From: Pseudomonas sp. GM74
GTDB taxonomy: Bacteria > Pseudomonadota > Gammaproteobacteria > Pseudomonadales > Pseudomonadaceae
Assembly: GCF_000282455.1 (NCBI RefSeq)
Contig: NZ_AKJG01000011.1
Span: forward strand, 1 to 47,150
Length of the DNA stretch: 47,150 nucleotides
Reading direction: 5' to 3'
Positions 7,939 to 16,297 of this stretch are shown one piece after another; within the stretch, counting starts at the first letter, position 1, and every line of letters starts with the position of its first letter. Below the pieces are notes generated by a model that saw only the letters and a list, made by a program, of their open reading frames with translations, made no database searches and was not told the origin of the DNA. The position numbers were made by a program, and so were the translations under genes.

Positions 7939-9148
7939 TACCGGCGTGTTGACGGGCGAGGCCCTGCTCGCCCGTTTCACCGCGCTGGATGCTTTTCTGA
8001 CAGAGCATCAGGCACTGTGGAAACCCCGGCCGTTCACTCATCTACGGCTACCCTGGGAAGCATCCTGCCCGGAGCTGGCCGCATGGCTACGTGAGCGAAC
8101 GCTGGAAGACGCGGAAAACACTCACAACCAACCCGCCCTCCTGAATGCACCGGAACCCTTTGCTTCCCTGGCAAGGATGTCCGTCGCCTTGAGTGCTGTG
8201 GATAAATTGCCCGCACGCACGCTCGAAGCGGCGGGCCATCGATTGAACGTCGATGTGCCGGGGCGCAAATGGCAGCAGATCGAGGCCTTCGCCAGTCGGT
8301 TGCAGTTTTGCGAAGCACCGCAGCATTGGCTGGACTGGTGCTCGGGTAAGGGGCACTTGGGGCGCCGGCTGCTGCAACCCGGGCAACAACTGACGTGCCT
8401 GGAATACGACCCGGCACTGGTCACCAGCGGCCAGGCGCTCAGCCAACGCCATCACCTGCATGCGCTGCATATCGAACAGGATGTGCTCGCGGCAGACGCA
8501 GCTTCTTTACTGAGTGCGAATCACACACCCGTCGCGCTTCACGCCTGCGGTGATTTGCATGTGCGGCTGATTCAACTCGCCAGCGCCACAGGCTGCAAAC
8601 AACTCGCCATTGCGCCGTGCTGCTACAACCGGATCAGTCTTGCCCAATACTCGCCGATTTCCTCGGCCGCCAAAGGCTCCGGCCTACAACTCTCCCTCGA
8701 CGACCTTGCGTTGCCCATGAGCGAAACCGTTACCGCCGGTGCACGCGTGCGACGTCAACGCGACACCTCCATGGCCCGACGGCTGGGCTTCGACTTGCTG
8801 CAACGGCAACTGCGCGGCCTGGACGAGTACCTGCCAACTCCTTCCCTGCCCAGCGCCTGGCTGGACAAACCCTTCGCCGATTACTGCCGTCACCTGGCCG
8901 CACTCAAAGAGTTATCCACAATCGGCCCGCAAGATTGGCCAAGTCTCGAAGCCGCCGCTTGGCAGCGATTGGCCGAAGTGCGCAACCTTGAACTACTACG
9001 CGGACTTTTCCGACGCCCGCTAGAACTTTGGCTGGTCCTTGACCGGGCAATTTTCCTCGCCGAGCAGGGCTACAGCGTCCGCGTCGGCACCTTCTGCGAA
9101 ACCCCGCTCACCCCGCGTAATTTCCTGCTCCTGGCCGAACGCGCTTAA
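7919..9148 (+). CDS. SAM-dependent methyltransferase, Methyltransf_32-like
   Basis: 409 aa if started at the ATG at 7919, which overlaps the permease by 20 bases; a TTG at 7949 is an alternative. A SAM-binding loop LDWCSGKGHLG is at 138-148. It is followed by ALHACGDLHV (about 206-215) and IAPCCYNRI (231-239), the combination seen in the methyltransferase family that includes the C-terminal domain of human GSTCD. Substrate is unknown for these proteins. Position behind an amino-acid importer suggests shared transcription rather than shared function. Confidence 0.8.
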   Translation: MPAKGVDTGVLTGEALLARFTALDAFLTEHQALWKPRPFTHLRLPWEASCPELAAWLRERTLEDAENTHNQPALLNAPEPFASLARMSVALSAVDKLPARTLEAAGHRLNVDVPGRKWQQIEAFASRLQFCEAPQHWLDWCSGKGHLGRRLLQPGQQLTCLEYDPALVTSGQALSQRHHLHALHIEQDVLAADAASLLSANHTPVALHACGDLHVRLIQLASATGCKQLAIAPCCYNRISLAQYSPISSAAKGSGLQLSLDDLALPMSETVTAGARVRRQRDTSMARRLGFDLLQRQLRGLDEYLPTPSLPSAWLDKPFADYCRHLAALKELSTIGPQDWPSLEAAAWQRLAEVRNLELLRGLFRRPLELWLVLDRAIFLAEQGYSVRVGTFCETPLTPRNFLLLAERA

Positions 9149-9491
9149 ACACACCCGACCTGTGGATAACTCTGTTGATGGAATTATCGTGGATCCAATA
9201 TCCACGCCGGTTTCAGGGCAAAATCCATACTGTTCATTTTTTGTACACACGCATAAAAAATTGAAAAAACAGGTATTTGCGGACAAATGAGAACAGCTCC
9301 ACAAATTTGGCCTAAACCTAGTGCGCCGCCAATGGCATTGTGCATAAGCATTTAATCAAAACGACATAAATGCCTAATCCCGGACGGCAGACAGGGGAAA
9401 TTGCACCCTTTCATCACTCTTGATATACACACACGCAAGGGCGCCGGCAGCGCGGCCACAAACAAGAACATTTCTCCGACAGGATGCGCCA
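9149..9491. other. intergenic region, AT-richer than flanks
   Basis: 343 bases with a small 7-bp hairpin (9188-9194 with 9200-9206) after the methyltransferase gene, then an A/T-rich stretch that probably holds the promoter of the next gene. No gene or RNA is recognised. Confidence 0.4.
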
Positions 9492-10316
9492 GTGACGTTC
9501 ATTTCCTACGCACAGAATTTCGAAGACATACGCCTGTGGCGCGCCCTCAAAACCGTCGAGAATGGCTTCTATATCGACGTCGGGGCAAACCATCCCACCC
9601 ATGACTCAGTCACCAAGGCGTTCTACGACCATGGCTGGACCGGCATCAACGTCGAACCGATGCCCAACTACTACGAAGCCCTGTGCCAGCAACGCCCCAA
9701 GGACACCAACCTGCAATGCGTGGCCGGCGAAAGCGCCGACAGCCTGACCTTCTACGGCATCGCCGGCACCGGCCTCTCGACCGTCGACCCGGCCATGGCG
9801 CAGATGCACAAAGACGCCGGTATGGACGTGCGCAGCCAAACCGTCCAATCGCGCACCCTGACGTCCATTTGCGAAGAACACGCCCAGGGCCGCGACATCC
9901 ATTTTCTGAAAATCGATGTCGAAGGCCACGAAGAGACCGTCCTGCGCGGCATGGACTTCACCCAGTGGCGGCCGTGGGTCATCCTCATCGAAACCCCGTG
10001 GGAGCGCGACCAGACCTGGGAAACCCTCGTCACCGGTGCCGGCTACCAGTCCATCCTGTTTGACGGCATCAACACCTACTACCTCGCCGAAGAACACCTG
10101 AACCTCAAACCCGCCTTCGACATCCCGCCGTGCAACCTGGACGAATTCCAATTCTGCAAAGGCCACAACTTCAGCCACCCCGTCAGCGACGCCGAAAACC
10201 AACTCGCCGCCGCCCTGCAACGCGCCGAACAGGCCGAGGCACAGCTGCGCGCGATGCAAAACAGTCGAACCTGGAAAGCCATTCAGAAACTCAAGAAAAC
10301 CCTGCTGCGTGCCTGA
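9492..10316 (+). CDS. FkbM-family methyltransferase
   Basis: 274 aa from the GTG at 9492, chosen because AGGA (9481-9484) sits 7 bases upstream and the family similarity begins there; an in-frame ATG at 9420 would add 24 unconserved residues. The SAM-binding motif YIDVGANHPT is at 27-36, VEPMP at 54-58 and FLKIDVEGHE at 138-147, the usual FkbM order. The last about 45 residues form a heptad-rich helix (AAALQRAEQAEAQLRAMQNS) ending in a basic tail, common in glycan-modifying enzymes. It probably methylates a sugar of a surface polysaccharide or flagellin glycan, but no glycan genes are adjacent. Confidence 0.85.
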   Translation: MTFISYAQNFEDIRLWRALKTVENGFYIDVGANHPTHDSVTKAFYDHGWTGINVEPMPNYYEALCQQRPKDTNLQCVAGESADSLTFYGIAGTGLSTVDPAMAQMHKDAGMDVRSQTVQSRTLTSICEEHAQGRDIHFLKIDVEGHEETVLRGMDFTQWRPWVILIETPWERDQTWETLVTGAGYQSILFDGINTYYLAEEHLNLKPAFDIPPCNLDEFQFCKGHNFSHPVSDAENQLAAALQRAEQAEAQLRAMQNSRTWKAIQKLKKTLLRA

Positions 10317-10352
10317 CCTGAAGCCCGAACAAAAATAGTCAGAATTCAGGGG

Positions 10353-10380
10353 TTTACAGAAGCCAGCCAATCGCTATAAT
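10353..10380 (+). promoter_or_regulatory. sigma-70 promoter of tRNA-Thr
   Basis: TTTACA at 10353-10358 and a perfect TATAAT at 10375-10380 are 16 bases apart and end 14 bases before the tRNA gene. Confidence 0.8.
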
Positions 10381-10394
10381 CGTCGCCCTGACAC

Positions 10395-10470
<76 letters not shown>

Positions 10471-10513
10471 TACAAGGTTCCAGAGAAGTCTTTCAAAATC
10501 TCTGGAACCCCCG

Positions 10514-10539
10514 AAAAACCCGCCTTCTGGCGGGTTTTT
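10514..10539 (+). terminator. terminator downstream of tRNA-Thr
   Basis: An 11-bp perfect stem (10514-10524 with 10529-10539), loop TTCT, ends in five T. A second 11-bp inverted repeat (10476-10486 with 10499-10509) lies just upstream. Both lie inside the island, so the element brings its own stop between the tRNA promoter and the integrase. Confidence 0.85.
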
Positions 10540-10642
10540 ACGTTTTGGCGTTCCGTCGGATTCCGCCAAAATCTTATGGATACCAGCTGTTTTAAGGATA
10601 AAGATAGGGGTAAGGTCATTCGATAAAGGGAGGAGTACCCTT

Positions 10643-11965
10643 ATGTCGCGCACCACTTCCCCACTCTCCGATTCGGCTTGCCGTTCAGCCAAGCCCACCG
10701 ACCGCGCCTACAAGCTTTTCGACGGCGACGGCCTCTACCTTTTAGTCCAACCCAATGGCCGCAAAGGCTGGCGTTTCAGGTATGTAAAACCTGATGGTCG
10801 TGAAGGACTGACCTCCTTCGGCAACTACCCCGTGGTCGGCCTCGCCGATGCGCGCAAGAAGCGCCTGGAGGTCAAGCGGATGCTGGCGGAAGGCATCGAC
10901 CCCATCGAGTCCAAACACCAAGCCAAGACGCAAGCCACAATCCGAGGCCGAACCTTTAAGAGCGCAGCCTTGGACTGGCACAAAGCGATGTCTGCCAAAT
11001 GGGCTCCGGGCCATGCCAAGACGGTCATGAGCCGTCTCAAAACCCATGTTTTTCCACTAATCGGTGATCGCGCTATTGTCGACCTAGACACGCACGACTT
11101 GATGCAACCTCTGGAAGCAATCCAGAAGCGCGGCACGATTGACGTCGCCTTAAGGGTACAAAACTACCTGCAAAGCATCATGCGCGAGGCGAAACGTGCT
11201 CGACAGATCGCGGCAAACCCTGCCTCCGACCTTGAAGGTTTGATCAAAGCCCCGAGGGTAGTTCACCGCCCAGCATTACCCTTATCGCGTCTGCCTGAAT
11301 TGCAGGAGCGCATCGACACCTACAAAGGACGAACGCTGACTCGGCTGACAGTCTTGCTCTCGCTACATGTGTTTGTCCGTTCCAGCGAACTGCGCTTCGC
11401 CCGCTGGAGCGAGTTCGACCTCAAGCGCGGCACCTGGGAGATACCGGACACGCGACCAGCGTTGGAAGGCGTACCCTTTTCAACAAGAGGTACGAAGATG
11501 GCCGGGGACATCCACCTTGTACCCTTATCGCCACAAGCCGCGGCCCTGCTTGAACAGATCCGCACACTCACCGGCGAATTCAACCTGGTATTTGCAGGTG
11601 ATGCCAACCCGTCGAAACCGATGTCTGAAAACACGGTGAACAGCGCGCTTCGAAATATGGGTTACGACACCAAAACCGAAATCTGTGGGCATGGCTTCCG
11701 CTCGATGGCATGTAGCGCACTGATTGAGTCAGGACTGTGGTCCGAGACCGCCATTGAAAGGCAGATGAGCCACAAAGAACGCAACAACGTCCGCGCCGCT
11801 TACATCCACAAGGCCGAATTCATTGAGGAGCGCAGATTGATCATGAACTGGTGGAGCCGGTACCTGCAGGCCAACCGACAGGAGCATGTCACCCCCCACG
11901 AATTCGCGAACCAGACCGGACCGAACGTCACTCGCTTAAAAGCAAAACGTGGCGCAATTGAGTAA
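10643..11965 (+). CDS. P4-type tyrosine integrase
   Basis: 440 aa, site-specific recombinase of the island. The N-terminal DUF4102-type arm-binding domain covers about 1-100 (FDGDGLYLLVQPNG, FGNYPVVGLADAR). A core-binding domain follows, then the catalytic domain with Arg246 (VRSSELRFARW), HGFR at 350-353, His377 and the nucleophile Tyr387 (RAAYIHK). All catalytic residues are present. GGAGGAG lies about 10 bases before the ATG. Orientation away from an intact tRNA-Thr with att repeats shows it inserted the island there. Confidence 0.95.
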   Translation: MSRTTSPLSDSACRSAKPTDRAYKLFDGDGLYLLVQPNGRKGWRFRYVKPDGREGLTSFGNYPVVGLADARKKRLEVKRMLAEGIDPIESKHQAKTQATIRGRTFKSAALDWHKAMSAKWAPGHAKTVMSRLKTHVFPLIGDRAIVDLDTHDLMQPLEAIQKRGTIDVALRVQNYLQSIMREAKRARQIAANPASDLEGLIKAPRVVHRPALPLSRLPELQERIDTYKGRTLTRLTVLLSLHVFVRSSELRFARWSEFDLKRGTWEIPDTRPALEGVPFSTRGTKMAGDIHLVPLSPQAAALLEQIRTLTGEFNLVFAGDANPSKPMSENTVNSALRNMGYDTKTEICGHGFRSMACSALIESGLWSETAIERQMSHKERNNVRAAYIHKAEFIEERRLIMNWWSRYLQANRQEHVTPHEFANQTGPNVTRLKAKRGAIE

Positions 11966-12007
11966 GCGCTCGGTCCTCATATCTCAGTGATCCGTTTGTC
12001 CACGCGG

Positions 12008-12050
12008 GTCCATCCAAACAGGGCTGCAAAGCCGCCCTGTTTGGATGGAC
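12008..12050 (+). repeat. 17-bp perfect hairpin behind the integrase
   Basis: Bases 12008-12024 pair perfectly with 12034-12050 around a 9-base loop. It has no T-run. Each arm contains the 12-mer TCCAAACAGGGC (12013-12024, and inverted at 12034-12045), which recurs once more at 14154-14165. Confidence 0.8.
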
Positions 12051-12084
12051 CTCACTTAAAAAATCTAAAGCTCACGCAACTGTC

Positions 12085-12174
12085 TGTGGAAAACCACTGA
12101 TTTCCACCGGTGGATAATTTCATCCACAGGCGCAGAACTCCCGAAAAATGGAACCTTGACCCAAATTATCCACA
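12085..12174. promoter_or_regulatory. cluster of four DnaA-box-like 9-mers
   Basis: TTATCCACA at 12166-12174 is a perfect DnaA box. One-mismatch copies lie at 12120-12128 (TCATCCACA) and, reversed, at 12109-12117 and 12085-12093. They form nested inverted repeats and sit next to an A/T-rich patch (12053-12068). This resembles a small replication or DnaA-controlled region, but no initiator gene is seen nearby. Confidence 0.4.
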
Positions 12175-12411
12175 GGCGTAGAAAAGATCGGGCAAAGCGC
12201 TGTCGTTGACAGCAACCCAGGTAGCCAGAACCTTTAATGCTACGCCACACCGTGGTGGTTCTCCCTAAGTGCGATTAGCGTCCGGTGGCTCGCACGGTCA
12301 CTCACCGAGTGATGGATGCCTACTTCAGATCATTGCCATTGCGGCAAATACATCCCCTACCCATCTGCCCTGCAGCAACCTATCCCCTTGGCCATTTCAC
12401 TGCGCCAATCT

Positions 12412-12446
12412 GCGCCCGTCTCTTTCTTCTGGAAAGAGACGGGCGC
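12412..12446. repeat. 15-bp perfect hairpin
   Basis: Bases 12412-12426 pair perfectly with 12432-12446, loop TTCTG. No T-run follows on either strand. Purpose unknown. Confidence 0.7.
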
Positions 12447-12720
12447 TCCTACCGCTGCTGCAGCCCAACTCGTACAAGGCTTTGCGGCATTCCCCTTCGT
12501 GACAATCGGCGTGACAAACACCGAAGTCACCAGCAACAGCGATGCCGATGATGGTGCCGCAGCCCAAGGAATGGACTGCACCTGACTGACAGTCAGGTAT
12601 GCCCCGGTCATCGCACCACTGCCTTCACCCGACTCAGGATCTCGCGCCGCCGGTCTCGTCAGCCAGTGCAGCCTCTACCCGCCCACTTCTTCGGAGGTGC
12701 TCAGGAGGCCAGATCATGAG

Positions 12721-12891
12721 ATGCCCAAGCTCTCGGTCGTAAAGAGCCGCCAGTCCCGCGCTAGTGGACAACCCTCACAGGTCGCAGGGGCCTTGATCCC
12801 TGATAACACTCAACATTCTTGGCGGGATGACGTGGGGACGGTTTTGAAGGTTTGGCTTAAAGACGAGTTTGATGATGGCATTGGTAGGTAA
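12721..12891 (+). CDS. possible small protein before the second recombinase
   Basis: 56 codons starting with ATG-CCC-AAG and ending GIGR, overlapping the start of the recombinase gene in another frame. Basic in the first half, acidic later. The overlap could couple translation, but no family, clear ribosome site or second support is visible. Confidence 0.25.
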   Translation: MPKLSVVKSRQSRASGQPSQVAGALIPDNTQHSWRDDVGTVLKVWLKDEFDDGIGR

Positions 12892-13855
12892 ACGAGATGG
12901 GCGCAATTTTGGATGGGGTCGGCAACTGAGTTATGCCGGACAGCAGGCATTAAAAGACATGTTCAGCGGCGGGCACTACGGCACGGTCAAAGCGCACGGT
13001 GATCGCTGGCAGGCATTCGTGCGCTGGTGCAGGTCAGAGGACGGGCCAGGGTTCAACGACGCTCGGCAGATTGATCGGCAGACATTGTCGGATTATGCGA
13101 TGCACCTCCGCGGCGGAGTCGAGCGAGGCGACTTAGCTATCAGCACTGCACAAAACCGATTATCCAGCGTCAACCGGACCATGGCTGCGCTTCGCGGTGA
13201 TCAGTATGTGAAAGTGCCAAGTCCGAGCAAGGCACTGGGGATGCGGCGGAGCAGCGTTCGCATATTTTCGCCACAAGGCCAAGATCGCGACCAAATAACC
13301 CACATTGTAGAGTTGCTTCATGAGCAGCATCCTCGTGCAGCTGCCATCGTCCTTTTAGCAAGGGCGACCGGTATGCGATTGCGCGAAGCTATACTTGCTG
13401 ACCTTCCGCGTCTAGCGCTTGAAGCCAAAACCCTCGGCAAAATCAATATTCAGGACGGCACCAAAGGTGGCCGCAGCGGGGCCAACGCGCCGCGTTGGAT
13501 CAATGTGGATGAGCATATTCGTGAGGCGCTCCGGTACGCCGAAAATGTGTCTCCTGCGGGTAGCCGGAATCTACTTGGGCAAAATGAAACCTACGTTGAC
13601 TTTCACCAGAGCGTGGTGCGGCCAACCAGAGATTTGCTCCACCTTCACAACCTAAAAGGCTTTCACGAATTTCGTGCGGCGTACGCGTGCGAGCGGTACA
13701 CACAGATCACCGATCACCCTGCGCCAGTTAACGGAGGTCGGTGCCGCGAACTTGTCTCCCATCTTGATCGAGAGGCCCGCAAGCTGATCAGCTATGAACT
13801 GGGGCATGGTCGAGCAGACGTCGTGTCGGCCTACATAGGAGCCGAGCATGACTAA
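12872..13855 (+). CDS. second tyrosine recombinase (Integrase_1-like)
   Basis: 327 aa from the ATG at 12872; a TTG three bases earlier or the next ATG are equally possible starts. The N-terminal half is a SAM-like core-binding domain (TVKAHGDRWQAFVRWC). The catalytic half has Arg169 (ATGMRLREA), HEFR at 265-268, LGHGR with His312 and Tyr321 (SAYIG), so the recombinase residues are complete. It reads like the phage_int_SAM_2/Integrase_1 proteins of Pseudomonas mobile elements, distinct from the P4-type integrase of this island. The next gene overlaps its last codons. Confidence 0.85.
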   Translation: MMALVGKRDGRNFGWGRQLSYAGQQALKDMFSGGHYGTVKAHGDRWQAFVRWCRSEDGPGFNDARQIDRQTLSDYAMHLRGGVERGDLAISTAQNRLSSVNRTMAALRGDQYVKVPSPSKALGMRRSSVRIFSPQGQDRDQITHIVELLHEQHPRAAAIVLLARATGMRLREAILADLPRLALEAKTLGKINIQDGTKGGRSGANAPRWINVDEHIREALRYAENVSPAGSRNLLGQNETYVDFHQSVVRPTRDLLHLHNLKGFHEFRAAYACERYTQITDHPAPVNGGRCRELVSHLDREARKLISYELGHGRADVVSAYIGAEHD

Positions 13856-14120
13856 ACCATTTGATATAGAGCTGTTCTTGGCAGGGGTACTGACTGGAGC
13901 GCATGCTACGCGTCAACGTCACATACGCCAGGCCAAGACCATTCAGGCAACTATCCTTGAGCACTGGAACTTAGATAGCCCATGGCGATGGCAACGAAAG
14001 CACCTCGTATGGTTTCTGACATATGCAATAAGAGACAAGGCTACTGGAACCCAATACTACTATCACCTTACCATCAAGCTAATTGCTCTTCGAATGGGGA
14101 AGACATGGTTTGAAAAGTAG
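13848..14120 (+). CDS. small hypothetical partner of the second recombinase
   Basis: 90 aa, starting inside the last codons of the recombinase gene, so probably translated with it. Contents: one hydrophobic stretch near the start (IELFLAGVLTGAHA), many His/Arg/Trp (RQRHIRQAK, WRWQRKHLVWFL) and a Tyr-rich YYYH. It looks like a small helical, perhaps DNA-binding, protein. No family is recognised. A directionality factor or accessory recombination protein is a guess from position. Confidence 0.6.
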   Translation: MTKPFDIELFLAGVLTGAHATRQRHIRQAKTIQATILEHWNLDSPWRWQRKHLVWFLTYAIRDKATGTQYYYHLTIKLIALRMGKTWFEK

Positions 14121-14153
14121 GATAGGCGATAAAAATAACAACGCACTAGATTG

Positions 14154-14165
14154 TCCAAACAGGGC
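14154..14165 (+). repeat. third copy of a 12-mer flanking the recombinase module
   Basis: TCCAAACAGGGC here equals both arms of the hairpin at 12008-12050. The copies bracket the second recombinase and its partner gene. Confidence 0.5.
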
Positions 14166-14340
14166 GATCAAAATGGGACTAGCTTCCACCAAGATATTAG
14201 CCCTAGGCTAAGCGCGAAGATTCCTGCTAGTCACACACGATGACGCTAGTCGATAAAATCACCGCGCGGAGAGTTTAATAAATTCATAAAACCAAGTTAC
14301 CGCTAGGAATTACCCCGCCACGACACACGCCCCCAACAAA

Positions 14341-14376
14341 AAAACAACTTAAAACAACTTAAAACAACTTAAAACA
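14341..14376. repeat. tandem 10-mer, about 3.6 copies
   Basis: AAAACAACTT is repeated three times without change, followed by AAAACAA, about 110 bases beyond the end of the four-gene operon. Confidence 0.9.
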
Positions 14377-14483
14377 ATAATATACCATCAACGCATACTA
14401 CCACATGCGAATAACGAATGTTTTATATAGAATGTTAGAAACCCACAGCTCCTGATATCGAATTTAGATACTTTAGAAAATTG

Positions 14484-14942
14484 TCATAATAAATTTAGAG
14501 GAATAGACAAATAAGAGTCACAGAAAAGCATGACTTCATGGCCACTTGCATGCGCGGACGACAAGTCCGCCTCCGTATAACCTGCCGCATCAAGCTCCTG
14601 ATGCACTCTGCCCGCAAGAGCTCCGCCGATAAATAACTCCATCATGTCTCTAAGTTGTTTTGACCAGCAAAAACTATACTTATCAATTGGTATTACTCTA
14701 GCAACATGCGCTGGAGACTCTGCATAAGCAATAGCTACATTTAAATCTGAAGTTACGAATACTGACTGGCTTCGGTAGAACACACCGAAATTCTTCATGA
14801 ACCACTCGTCCGCAGAAGCATGAATTTCCGGTGATAAATCCCTAGCGCGTCGATTTTTACGCGTTACATGTACTTGGCGTTGAGTCATATCATGACTCGC
14901 GCTGAAGCCTCTGTAAAAAATTAAATCATCAAATGTAGACAC
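14484..14942 (-). CDS. small protein with ADP-ribosyltransferase-like motifs
   Basis: 152 aa, last gene of the four-gene operon. It starts with GTG at 14942 directly after the TGA of the preceding gene. FYRGFS (9-14) resembles the first-strand Arg of R-S-E ADP-ribosyltransferases. SVFVTSDLNVAIAYA (60-74) resembles their Ser-Thr-Ser strand and following helix, and GHEVMLF (134-140) could carry the Glu. No signal peptide or membrane segment. If the match holds, Arg11, Thr64/Ser65 and Glu136 would be catalytic. This is motif-level inference and the Glu motif is weaker than the other two. It could be the toxic effector of the operon. Confidence 0.55.
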   Translation of the reverse strand: MSTFDDLIFYRGFSASHDMTQRQVHVTRKNRRARDLSPEIHASADEWFMKNFGVFYRSQSVFVTSDLNVAIAYAESPAHVARVIPIDKYSFCWSKQLRDMMELFIGGALAGRVHQELDAAGYTEADLSSAHASGHEVMLFCDSYLSIPLNLL

Positions 14943-16295
14943 TCAGTACCCCCGTCTTTTACTTGTGGTTCGCGAGGTATAACTATCACTTGGGGCGCTG
15001 CGCGCTTTTCTCTCATCTAACAGGTCAAGTGCTTCAAACAGCAACGACCTCATTTTTTTTGAATCAAGCTGGTTTTGGTGCTGATCAGGTATCTTTTCCT
15101 GCGCATCTGCCTCACCAAATGTAATATCTACTTCGACTCCTGGCAAAAGAGAAACTCTCATTATCCGCCGCTGCCGCGGCTTTATAGTAGATGCTTTCAA
15201 CGAAAGTCTGGATAAAACTTCAAGCTCCTCGATCGAAATATCGCATGATGGACGTGTCTCGAAATCCATAGGAGAAACCAAATCCCTTATGATCTTAATA
15301 CATACGCCAGAAGCAATGGACCTTACATCAAACTCATCGGAAAGACAGGCGAAAACTGCATACCAGAATACTACATCCGGGTAATTCTGGACCTTCTCCC
15401 TCAAAATTTCAGCATGACTTAAAGAGCCAGGCAAAATCCTGTTACAGTAATAAGCCATGCATATAGACTTCTGTCTCGCCGGCAAAGGGCTGGACTCAAC
15501 AACAGCTACTAACGAGTTAAACCCAGAAACCCTATTATTGAAGGCCCCGCCAATCATCTTCGCTTCATTAGTAATTGCAAAGCTGGTGGCCAAAATATTA
15601 TCGAGTTCAAGCTCGCCAATCGAGCCAGAAACGTATTTAGCTAGGTCACTGTCAAACTCTATAGCATCGAATTTCGGTTTTTTTTCCGCCCTGGCTCCAT
15701 CATCCATCATCCTGAAGAAGCCTATCGCAGTTTCAAGCAGCGAGGAGGCTACTTCCTTCTGTACGATTTTATGGGCAAGAATCCATCGTTCCGCCACATC
15801 TTCAGGGTTCATCCATGGATAAAGTATATTCGAGCGCGCCATTGAAAAAGATACTGCCTGAGAGCAAGATGCATAACTTATAGTTCCAGTAGTCAATGTT
15901 TTACTTTCATGCAGAGCACCAGTAATAACATCACCCAATATGCATGCCAAATACGCCTTTAACTTCCGTTCACTTGGCTTAGCTATTTTATAGGCTTTCC
16001 TTGCCCCCAAAAAAATATTTTTGGCGATATCATCATTACAGACATGCACATATGATGAAATTGGTGAAAACGATGAGTAGTACGTCGCAACATCCGCGAA
16101 AAAACTCTCCAAATCATCTTTTTCAGGAATCACAAAAACTGGAAGCTGCAGAAAATCAACTTCTTTATTCCAAAAACATTTATGTTGAATCCCTGTAGCA
16201 GTTAAGGTGCTATCAAACAAATCGCCTCTAAATTCCTTTTTGGATTTTGTAATTCGCAAAAAATCTTCCAAATTCTGCCGACTCTCAACAAGCAT
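14943..16295 (-). CDS. 450-aa protein of unknown family
   Basis: Begins 2 bases after the helicase stop, with GGAG inside the helicase 3' end, and abuts the next gene, so translation is coupled along the operon. No membrane segment, P-loop or nuclease motif is visible. The body is mainly helical; the C-terminal about 70 residues are charged and look disordered (EKIPDQHQNQ, a Ser/Thr/Arg-rich tail ending KRRGY). Stretches such as LSRLSLKASTIKPRQRRIMR are basic. Its size and tight coupling suggest a core subunit or sensor. I do not recognise the family. Confidence 0.8.
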   Translation of the reverse strand: MLVESRQNLEDFLRITKSKKEFRGDLFDSTLTATGIQHKCFWNKEVDFLQLPVFVIPEKDDLESFFADVATYYSSFSPISSYVHVCNDDIAKNIFLGARKAYKIAKPSERKLKAYLACILGDVITGALHESKTLTTGTISYASCSQAVSFSMARSNILYPWMNPEDVAERWILAHKIVQKEVASSLLETAIGFFRMMDDGARAEKKPKFDAIEFDSDLAKYVSGSIGELELDNILATSFAITNEAKMIGGAFNNRVSGFNSLVAVVESSPLPARQKSICMAYYCNRILPGSLSHAEILREKVQNYPDVVFWYAVFACLSDEFDVRSIASGVCIKIIRDLVSPMDFETRPSCDISIEELEVLSRLSLKASTIKPRQRRIMRVSLLPGVEVDITFGEADAQEKIPDQHQNQLDSKKMRSLLFEALDLLDERKARSAPSDSYTSRTTSKRRGY

Positions 16296-16297
16296 CT

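Larger units (their letters stand above)
11966..12871. other. long gene-poor stretch inside the island
   Basis: About 900 bases with no confident gene. It holds three structured signals listed separately: a 17-bp hairpin (12008-12050), a cluster of DnaA-box-like sites (12085-12174) and a 15-bp hairpin (12412-12446). Several short frames of 60-90 codons overlap on both strands around 12270-12610; their composition is not persuasive and the 12412 hairpin runs through them. A 56-codon frame at 12721 is listed with low confidence. Confidence 0.5.
14121..14483. other. AT-rich noncoding stretch between convergent gene groups
   Basis: 363 bases between the recombinase module and the end of the four-gene operon. 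It contains the 12-mer above, two GCTAGTC copies near 14225-14255 and the tandem 10-mer at 14341. No gene and no clear terminator hairpin for the operon is seen. Confidence 0.5.

Noticed and set aside
12269..12611. Several overlapping 60-90 codon frames on both strands
   Set aside because: They overlap each other, include a 15-bp perfect hairpin and have no ribosome site or recognisable motif.
14341..14376. CRISPR-like array
   Set aside because: The repeats are 10 bases without spacers, so this is a simple tandem repeat.
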